64,000 nucleotides of DNA, from positions 581,605 to 645,604 of the forward strand of contig JAKULF010000017.1 in the NCBI GenBank assembly GCA_022661535.1, written 5' to 3'. Shown here one piece after another: positions 56,354 to 64,000 of this stretch; the stretch's first letter is position 1, and every line of letters starts with the position of its first letter. This DNA is from Eutypa lata. Lineage: Eukaryota > Ascomycota > Sordariomycetes > Xylariales > Diatrypaceae. The notes under the pieces were generated by a model. That model searched no databases, was not told the DNA's origin, and saw only the letters and a list, made by a program, of their open reading frames with translations. The position numbers were made by a program, and so were the translations under genes.

Positions 56354-57685
56354 TTATTCATCCATATCCATAACGTCGTCGCTGTCATCGTCGTCGTCAT
56401 CGTCGTCATCGTCGTTGGTCTGGGCCTTGCTCTGAGCATCTTGCCACCAAGCATCTTGCCACCTTACTAAGGCCAGAACCTGACATAGTGCAGATCGTCT
56501 TTCTGCGGGAGACTCCAAATCAAACCAGTCGGTACTGTGCATATACACGAATGTGTCTTCTTGGTTATTAATTATATCTCGTTGGTCCTCCGCGTCTATA
56601 GCATCAAGATAATCGAGATAATCATGGCCGAATGTGAAATGGAGCAAGCGGACGAAGGTATTAGTAGCTGCAAGAAGGAAAACCCTATAAACCTAACATT
56701 AGTGATATCTAGGAATGAAGTAAGAAACCAAGGCTTACCCATTCGGAAACGCCTCCTGGTTACCTTTCCAGGCAATTACTGCTTCACCAAGGCACTGGGC
56801 CAGATCTTCGTTAGAGACAATATGAGCCTGGGTACTAGTGCGCGTATTGTAATGGATACGTTGGAATGCTCTTTTCGCTTCGAGTCTTGCCAAGTATGGG
56901 TCACGCATTTCCCATCCGAGCCCTGTCTGACGCATTCGGCAAATGCCCCCATCGTCTTCGGCTGAGATCGTAGCTGTGCCAATTTGGGCCTTCAATAACC
57001 TACGCTCTATCCGTACTCGTACCTCCTCTTTCACGGGTTGGCCGGAAGGGTGCTGCGCAAGACACAGATTTAATACATATTGCAGAAAACAGGAAACAAG
57101 ATGCACTGTAACATCCTCTGGTTTGTTCCGCCGCGCCTCGTGCTCATCCTCGTCCATGGCATGATGTATATTGGGGTCGAATTCAGATGCAGTAGTAGCA
57201 GTAACTGGCGAAGACGACCCCGGAATCGCACTTGAAGAGTTGACAAAGCCGTCTCGCGCCGGTGGCTGTCTCGCACGTCGGGGGTGGACCTTTTCCTCTA
57301 GTTCAGCAAGTTCTGGACGAGCGGTCCGCGCAAGTGCAACCCAAAAGAAGCCATCGAACATCTGCATAAGCTCAGATTCGGGCTTCATGATAAGTTCATC
57401 CGGGTTTTCCCTGAGTAATGCATTGATTTTATCTCGGTTGACGGTCTGGGGAACATGCCGGCTCTCCTCGCATACTGGACACTGGTCATGGTTGTCGCTC
57501 AACGCCGGGATAATGCCGGTAGGTTGGACAAGGAGTCGGTAAGCAACCAAATGGCGGAGATTCCACTGGCTGGTCGAGTGTCCTCGTTCAGCAGGGCTTA
57601 ATTCTGAGATGACTTGAATGCCTTCGCGTTGCTGGAATCGCTTAAGGTCATCGGGAGAGCGCACAAGGTATGGTTTGAACTCCAT
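56354..57685 (-). CDS. Conserved fungal protein of unknown function with acidic tail
   Basis: Model: complement(join(56354..56684, 56739..57685)), 425 aa; the 54-nt GT-AG intron joins EAFPNG to VFLLAATNTFVRLL in phase. I do not recognise a characterised domain. Visible features: SELSPAERGHSTSQW and LRHLVAYRLLVQPTGIIPAL near the N-terminus, a CPVC plus His cluster at about 69-77 that could bind a metal, FFWVALARTARPELAELEE, and a helical HLVSCFLQYVLNLCLAQHPS. The C-terminal tail is a pure Asp run (from GTC/ATC triplets, 56374-56418) ending DSDDVMDMDE. Met 57685 was chosen over the in-frame Met at 57820 because it sits next to the well-formed MEFKPYLVRSPDDLKRF start. It is divergent from the gene at 58199 across about 0.5 kb, suggesting a shared promoter. 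A nuclear or nucleic-acid role is only a guess from the acidic tail. Confidence 0.75.
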
Positions 57686-58198
57686 GTTACATAGCAATAG
57701 CTTTAATTGCAGCAAGCTGCGAAATATCACACGAGAATCCACAGGTATTCTCGGGACTAGGTACGGAAAAGGGGGGATGGGCGAGCCCCCGTTAAGTACC
57801 ACGGAGCCATTAGGTATCAAGTGCGGAGCTAGGTGTCCGAGGTTCCTGCAAAGTATAGCGGGGTGTGTGGGGACAGCGGAAATGGTCTTTCTATGGTTCA
57901 GACTTCAAGAGCGATATTTTTACGGCATACTGTACTAGGTAGCTATCACGCCGCTCAAAAAGTTCAAATGCTCAAATCAATCCAGCTGGAGGTTGGGCAC
58001 TTGGTTGGAGCGCACTAAATATCAACCCGTATTTTACCGCTTCCCCTGCCACTAACTACATAGCAGTTGGGTAAGTTGTGGGTCTGATTAATAAGGCGGG
58101 ACAACCCGCTCGATGCACGTGACTACCGCCAGAATTCGAGAATACATTGGACGTCCGCGGGTCAAGCTAACATTCCAAACGACCTGCGTGCCACGAAG
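57686..58198. other. Divergent intergenic region
   Basis: A 513-bp gap between the starts of two divergent genes of unknown function; presumably a shared bidirectional promoter. An E-box-like GCACGTGA lies near 58115. No coding signal. Confidence 0.5.
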
Positions 58199-59475
58199 AT
58201 GGCAGTGTTCATACCCAATACCTCAACCACGCGCGGAACCTCTTCGCCGCCAGCAAATCATCGGCAAGCATCACAAGAGCTAGAGCATACAGCAAAGCGG
58301 CCGGCCGAACATGGGCTCTGGCAAAGTCCTCGTCCGAGGCGCCCTCGCCTCCTAGATTTCCATCCGCCTCTATGGCCAACGCCTCGCAGCTTTCTCCAAC
58401 CGCCAGATCCATCTTCGATCCAAGGACTAATACGGAAATTCAACAAAAAACGCCTGTATGTCCTTCCGTTACACTGGACCTCTCAACAACTACAGCTTCT
58501 AGAATGCCAATTCGTCCGCGAGGATCAGATACACCATGGCAACAGTATCGATAAGCCAGCCTTGGGAAAAGCCGCGATGCGAACCATCGCTATTGATCTT
58601 CGCTGTCCAAGCATACCCGAGTTTAAGACATCTACCATTCGGCATCTTCTCGGAGGCTATAGCATATCGCGCATCGAGTAGGTCTCCTCGATAGCTTGCG
58701 GCAACATGGACTAACAGAAGACAGGTTCAAGCTTGACTTGTATTTCGACCGCCGTGTGGTTCCGCTGTTTACCGATGGTGTATTTTCTGTTGAATCGAAT
58801 ATCCCTGTTCTTGCGTATCTCCATCTTAGCACGTTACAATCGCGTCGCAAGAATTCGGTCAAGGTTTCGGCTTCGAATCAACCCAATTCGCCGGTTTTTC
58901 GTTTGCAGCAGAAAGAACAACGCCGCCTTCAACCGTCTAAAGAGCTAGAAGATCCCTATATCGTAGCGGTTCTAATCGCATTAGCCCAAGAGCAACGAAC
59001 AACAAGCGCATCTCTTGCTGCACCGGCCCTTTCATCATCGACACCAGGCGCATTTCAGGCGCCCGAACAAAAACACTACAAAGTAAGTGCTTGGAATGCT
59101 TTTCTGTTACGTTGGCCCTATAACTAAGGCAAATATGTATAGGTTCATCTTTTGGCTCTTCCTACCGATGCACAATGCCTCTATTTTTATACTGCTCGCT
59201 TCCCTTTGGCGTTCCTTCATAAATTCGATCACCCATCGCGCCATTATGTATGCGACCCAGTATTCATCTCATATGATCGCATCCCTCTCAATCACATGTC
59301 CAAGATGCGAAAGGGAATGGAGAACGTTATATCCATGTTGCGCACCGTGGCTAGGTACGCGTTAGACCCTAAAATCCAGCATGGCTTCTTCCTTGCGCTG
59401 ACTTTGCTTTCAAAACAGATAGAAGGTACCATATCTCAATGCAAGCCGGATTCTAAGAAGGGAACTTTACCGTGA
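58199..59475 (+). CDS. Conserved fungal protein of unknown function (partner of the divergent gene)
   Basis: Model: join(58199..58677, 58725..59082, 59143..59475), 389 aa. Intron 1 (47 nt) has a GACTAAC branch sequence 11 nt before its end; both introns are in phase. The frame is uninterrupted. No characterised domain is recognised. Readable blocks: a basic Arg/Pro-rich N-terminus, YVLPLHWTSQQLQLLECQFV, KTSTIRHLLGGYSISRIE, KLDLYFDRRVVPLFTDGVFS, IPVLAYLHLSTLQSRRK, DPYIVAVLIALAQEQR, and CLYFYTARFPLAFLHKFDHP. The LYFDRRVVPLFTDGVFS and DPYIVAVLIALAQ blocks look like a compact alpha/beta fold, and similar blocks recur in uncharacterised fungal proteins as I remember them. Intact splice sites next to decayed genes suggest purifying selection. 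No transmembrane segment or signal peptide. Confidence 0.78.
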
Positions 59476-60624
59476 AGGCTCCGTTCAAGGTAAACAAATC
59501 GAACAACGCCAGGTGAAACCTTGCAAGGCCGATTTCTCATATCAAGTAGGGGGTAGCCTTCAAGTGTTTATTCCTTTTCCTCCTTTGGTCTTAAGCTAAG
59601 ATGAACCCTATATGCAACTACCCCTCCTTGCACTTCGTTGTGCTGCGCCCTTTACAACAACTCAACCTCCGGTATCGTACAAGACATGCCTCATCCACGA
59701 ACCAACACGCACCCCTTCAGAGCCGTTGGAATTGGTCTGTATTCATGTTCTAAGCAGATGCTGCAATGGATGACAGTCCCTTGGGCAGTGACCACACCTG
59801 GGCACCTATTACCTATTTCTCACTTAGTTCATGGTATGGGACATCCGGGGTCAGAATACTCGTACTTCTTCTTCATAGTAGCCCCAGATATATATCACGC
59901 CACCACTCAGGTAAAACAGAAAAGCGTTGGTCGCTTGAAAAAGGAGTACAGCAGGTCAAGCTTCTAGCAGCAATGCGATGAATCGAGTCGCAATATGCCG
60001 GTGAAAGGGCAGTCGTGTTAGCCACTGGAGAGGCCATTCTAGCGCTACTATTAGTGCAGCACAGGATAGATTCAGGAGTTGAAGGAAGGGAAACGGTGCA
60101 ATAGAACCATCCAGTGCCTTAGTAGCGAAGTTTTAGAATACCTTGGGCCAGAAAAACGCTTGAATGGCGGCGGAGAACTGGTTTAAGAGACGATATTAGC
60201 AAAGTTTCGTTCCATCTCGGAAGCCTACGCACATGAAGCTGCTGTTAGTGTGATGAGCGGGCCAGCTGCGACTTGATAAGTCTCCCTATTTGTTCTATTA
60301 TACGTGTGATAAGCGGAATTATGAGTAGGCTTTTAATTGGTTCAGGTTATGAAGAGGATGTTGGTGGAAGGGAAAGGGGGAGAGGGGGGTGAAGAAGTGA
60401 GGCAGGCTAGGTGGGGGGGGTATGCGGCGTATCGCTGACAAGGACGGACATTGCGACACGGGAATACCGGGTGTTTTAAATTAGAAACTAAAAAAGCAGG
60501 TTTGAATTCTCAATTCCCGGTTCCTCCTTGACTTGTTCTTCCATGGTGCTTACATGGTGATATGACTCCCCCCTTGCGTCCCATCCTAACAGACTTCTAA
60601 TATGCCGCTTTGATTTTCCCGGCC
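59476..60624. other. Intergenic, no gene recognised
   Basis: Opposed and overlapping short frames near 59638-59981 have no motif. A G-rich segment (GGGGGGGG) lies near 60410-60420. The right end should be the promoter of the membrane protein gene. Confidence 0.5.
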
Positions 60625-61176
60625 ATGCACTCCCCAAGATATAATGACTGCCCTAGCGGAAATGACTTCTATACATACAGCCTCAATGGCTTTCATAGTT
60701 GTTGCCACTTTGACCCATGCTCTGCAGAGGATGGGTGTTTCGATGTCCACTCGAGAGAAACTACGAAGCAACCCTCATCGACCGCTTCGCCCACGACGAC
60801 ACCAACGATGGGTTCAACGAAGGCAACTCTCACCCAAATGTTAATCAGTTCATACTTAACAATAACAACTATTTTGCCTACAGCCAGCGCTACCCCTGGA
60901 ACTACCCCGTCCCTTACATATTCTCCTATTTTCATTGCTGTTATTGCTATTGGCATTACCGTGGTTATCGTCGTGCTATATGCGGCGGGATATATAATCA
61001 AAAGGATGGACTTCAGCCGTGCAAAAAGGAATAAAACCATACCGAGCCAGATGCCTCGTAGTGGTAGGTCTCCCAATGGTCCCGGTGGCGGGAAGCTAAC
61101 GGATTCCAGAGGCACCACTCGCTGGGACAAAGATGCAGCTTATGGGAACTATTACAGAATTGCCATCCTCGAATAG
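60625..61176 (+). CDS. Cys-rich single-pass membrane protein (fungal, unknown function)
   Basis: Intronless, 183 aa. The N-terminus has a compact Cys cluster: DCPSGNDFYTYSLNGFHSCC followed by HFDPCSAEDGC. This type recurs in many fungal surface proteins (CPxGxxFYxCxxxGFxGCCxxDPC); here the usual Cys after FY is Tyr. It is followed by a Ser/Thr/Pro-rich stretch that is probably O-glycosylated, one transmembrane segment (IFIAVIAIGITVVIVVLYAA at about 110-130) and a basic cytosolic tail. No cleavable signal peptide is seen, so the membrane segment may act as a signal anchor with the Cys domain outside. ATG 60625 is the first in frame. It is the last convincing gene before the telomere. Confidence 0.65.
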   Translation: MHSPRYNDCPSGNDFYTYSLNGFHSCCHFDPCSAEDGCFDVHSRETTKQPSSTASPTTTPTMGSTKATLTQMLISSYLTITTILPTASATPGTTPSLTYSPIFIAVIAIGITVVIVVLYAAGYIIKRMDFSRAKRNKTIPSQMPRSGRSPNGPGGGKLTDSRGTTRWDKDAAYGNYYRIAILE

Positions 61177-61838
61177 CAGTTGGTATCAAGATGCAGGTAA
61201 TCTTGACGAAGAATCTTGCGATGGCAACTGCACAGTTTTACACCAGGGGCCAAATTTAAGCCCAGTGGGAAGCTCATGCAAATATCACCGGTTTGTGAAC
61301 AGCTGGGCGGGGCTGTAGGTGGTTCATTTTGTTGTAACTAGTTACTATTCAATAGTGACTACGGATAGCGAAAATGTCCAGGTTTTCGACTTATTGCCCT
61401 CTCATCTTTATACCATCGCAGGAAACCCCTTCCGATCCACCAACCATGCATGTTTCATCCCAATAATGCCTGGACCCAAGTTAGCTGTGATCAGTTATTG
61501 GCCCAACACAGGACGTACCAGGGTGTTAACATGCAGCAATTACACATACGGGGAAGTACCGTCCCGTCTGCCGTGCTGGTGGGGCCAGTGTTGTCTTCAC
61601 AGGAAGCTTCGCCCGGGTCGGTCGGTTGGAGCTCGGCATTTTCCCCGGAGGCTACTAGCAACTCGGGCACCGTAAGGCTGTCCTGGTTCAGAGGAGACAG
61701 TAGCACTGTAAAGGCCCCTGGTTGGGAGGCCGGCATGGAACGCTTCTCCCTACTGCTTATGCCAAGTGTCCGGACGCTGCTATAATAATCTACGTGATTT
61801 CTGTAAAGTTGTAAAATGTACCCGGCGGCCTTCGTTAC
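61177..61838. other. Terminal intergenic stretch before the subtelomeric A+T island
   Basis: Two overlapping open frames (61319-61675 and 61450-61785) share the same bases with opposite-frame content and show no motif; neither is called. Composition is normal until about 61838, where it drops abruptly. Confidence 0.45.
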
Positions 61839-63779
61839 AAGTTAATTTACATTAACATTAAACGTAAAGTTTATATCGTAATAAGAAATAATTTATAATA
61901 TTTAATAATTTTAAATAAATTATAAATTTAAACTTTAACTTTTTTTATTAAAAAAAATTATAAAATATTAATAATATAAAAAATTTTATTAAATTAAAAA
62001 AATAATTATTAATTAAAATTAATTAATTATTATATTTATTTATTAAATTTAAAAATTTAATTAAAACTTTATTTTTAATAAATTTATTTTATTATTAAAT
62101 ATTTATAATTAATTTTATAATTTTTTAACGTTTTAAAAAAAATATTTAAAAAATATAATATATATAAAAAAGTTTAAATAAAATTTTAATATATTTTTAA
62201 AAAACATTTTTAAAGAATTATATAAAATATTAATATTAACTTTAATTATAAATTAATTATACATATATATTTAATATTATTAAATAATTTTTATTAAAAA
62301 TTTAAAACCGATATAAATTATAATATTAATAAATAAAATATATATAATATTTTAAATAATAAAAATAAATATTTTAAAATTTTAAAGTTTTAAAATTTAT
62401 ATATAAAAAGATTATTACATAATTATTAATAATATAAACATTTATATAATTAAATATAATAACGAAAATAATTATAATTATTATAAATAAAAATAATAAA
62501 ATATTATAATTATATTATAATTTTTTATATAATAATAATTAAAAAGTACTTTAAATTTTAAAAGATTTAAAAACGTTACGTTATATTACGTATTATATTA
62601 AAAATAAATAATAATAATAAATTATTTAATTATAAATTAATATAATTATTATAAATTTTATTTATTTATATTATTTTATTTATAATTAAATTATTTTATT
62701 ATTAATATTAAAATATTTAAACGTAAAAAACGCGTTATATTTAATAAACGAATATTATATTATGTATAATATAAAAAATTAAAATTAAATTATTATTATT
62801 TTTAAAAATTTTAAATATAAAAAAATATTTATTTAATAAATTATTAAACATTATATTATAAATAATAAAAATAATTTAAAATATATCGTTATTATTATTT
62901 TTTAAAAAGTTTAAATATTAAATATATTATATTTATTATAATATTAAAAATTAATTTAAAGTTATAATTATAACTTTATAACGTCGTATATAAGCCGATA
63001 AAACGATATTTATAATTTAAACTTTTTTTTTTATATAATAATAATTTATTTATTTATTATATAAAATTATTTAATATTATAATAATTTTTTATATTTATT
63101 TAAAAAAATAATTAATTTAATTATTATTTTAAGTTTTTTTTAAAACGTTTTAATATTAAAATATTATTTTTTCGTTATAAATTTAACTTTTAATAATAAT
63201 AAAAAAATTATTATTTTATTCGTTTATTTAATTTAAAAATTTAATAAAATAATATTTTTTAATTAAAATAATTTTTTTTTATTTAATATTTTTCGTTTTT
63301 AATTTAAAATTATATATATTTTTATTTTTTAATTTAATTTAAAGCTTATTTTAAAAATAATAAATTATTATAAATATTATATATTATTAAAAGTTTAACT
63401 TTATATAAACTTTTTAAACATTAATATATAAAAAAAAAACTTTTAAAATTTTATTAAAAATATAAAATAATATAATTAAATAAAAAAAAATATTACGTAA
63501 TAATAAATATAACTTAAAAAAATTAATAATATAAAATAAACTTTTTAATTATTATTTAAAAAATTATTAATATAAAAAGTTAAAATTATTAAATATTTTA
63601 AAATAATATAATAATATTATAATAAATATATTAAAATTTAAAATAAACTTTAATTAATATAAAATAATTAAAATTCGTTTTTTATATAATTAATTATTAC
63701 GAATAATTTATATTTAAAATGAATTTCGATTAATATAAAATAATTAAAATTCGTTTTTAATATAATTAATTATTATAGC
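61839..63779. repeat. Subtelomeric A+T island (RIP-like)
   Basis: About 1.9 kb of nearly pure A+T ending directly at the telomere repeats. Residual C/G are mostly CG, CT and AG. Short segments match the larger island: a TAATATTAAAAATTAATTTA block near 44965 recurs near 62938. The two islands may therefore derive from related elements. No gene is readable. Confidence 0.85.
63653..63775. repeat. Duplicated 47-bp unit next to the telomere
   Basis: A segment starting ATTAATATAAAATAATTAAA and ending TAATTAATTATTA occurs at 63653-63699 and again at 63729-63775 with minimal differences, 76 bp apart. The second copy ends 4 bases before the first telomere repeat. Confidence 0.8.
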
Positions 63780-64000
63780 TTAGGGTTAGGGTTAGGGTTA
63801 GGGTTAGGGTTAGGGTTAGGGTTAGGGTTAGGGTTAGGGTTAGGGTTAGGGTTAGGGTTAGGGTTAGGGTTAGGGTTAGGGTTAGGGTTAGGGTTAGGGT
63901 TAGGGTTAGGGTTAGGGTTAGGGTTAGGGTTAGGGTTAGGGTTAGGGTTAGGGTTAGGGTTAGGGTTAGGGTTAGGGTTAGGGTTAGGGTTAGGGTTAGG
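63780..64000 (+). repeat. Telomere, (TTAGGG)n
   Basis: 221 bp of uninterrupted TTAGGG (about 37 copies) to the last base of the window, the G-rich strand running 5' to 3' toward the end as expected for a right chromosome end. No variant units are seen. The junction reads TATAGC-TTAGGG. Confidence 0.99.

Noticed and set aside
61319..61785. Two overlapping frames of 111-118 codons near the telomere
   Set aside because: They share the same bases in different frames, have no motif, splice continuation or recognisable composition, and cannot both be real.
44762..61838. Giant mobile element (Starship-type) spanning the accessory region
   Set aside because: I found no DUF3435 tyrosine-recombinase captain gene and no matching short repeats at plausible ends.
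63780..64000. Short regular repeats considered as a CRISPR-like array
   Set aside because: The 6-bp TTAGGG units have no spacers and run to the chromosome end; this is a telomere.
1..64000. tRNA and rRNA genes
   Set aside because: I looked for cloverleaf-like segments and conserved A/B boxes and found none convincing. The only tRNA-like match is the 11-bp primer site in the LTR element.

Overview
This is the right end of a chromosome from a filamentous ascomycete (Pezizomycotina; a Sordariomycete is my best guess). The window ends in about 37 uninterrupted TTAGGG repeats (63780-64000) running outward. Its genes carry short GT-AG introns of 45-180 nt, and it holds fungal gene families such as JIP5, the qa-4 type dehydroshikimate dehydratase, NACHT/NLR proteins and a heme-thiolate peroxygenase. 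Two very A+T-rich blocks look like repeats destroyed by repeat-induced point mutation (RIP).

Layout. (A) 1-21.2 kb, mostly intact genes: a secreted peroxygenase, a 3-dehydroshikimate dehydratase (qa-4 type), the WD40 protein JIP5 on the minus strand, a secreted glycerophosphodiester phosphodiesterase, a secreted GH18 chitinase, a siderophore-esterase-like hydrolase followed by a siderophore MFS transporter, and a GT2 polysaccharide synthase-like protein. (B) 21.8-23.9 kb: an intact-looking 2,082-bp LTR element on the minus strand with identical 193-bp LTRs, a 5-bp target duplication, a primer site matching the initiator tRNA-Met anticodon arm, and only a gag-like ORF. (C) 24.8-44.7 kb: a zinc-type alcohol dehydrogenase, a RING-like gene with an amber codon, a BBE-type flavoprotein lacking the FAD-linking His, two neighbouring NACHT/NLR genes (the second broken by an amber codon just after its P-loop), a broken alpha-oxoamine synthase relic and an alcohol O-acetyltransferase-like gene. 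(D) 44.76-50.04 kb: an A+T island with duplicated and inverted modules and a (TTTATAA)20 array. (E) 50.0-61.8 kb: a normal-composition block between two A+T islands. It holds a broken Ulp1-type protease gene, other coding relics, a divergent pair of intact genes of unknown function and a Cys-rich membrane protein. (F) 61.84-63.78 kb: a second A+T island joined directly to the telomere.

How it fits together. The clearest functional unit is the esterase plus siderophore transporter at 14.8-19.1 kb. A perfect ATCWGATAA-type GATA site lies between them, consistent with iron-regulated siderophore uptake and hydrolysis. The peroxygenase, chitinase, phosphodiesterase, flavoprotein and acetyltransferase are typical accessory, environment-facing functions. 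Gene decay rises toward the telomere: from 29 kb on, five coding regions are interrupted by a single in-frame TAG, and the Ulp1 gene also has a frameshift. Every intron-bearing model was built by hand from splice signals and reading-frame continuity. Family names come from motif recognition, not from a database search.
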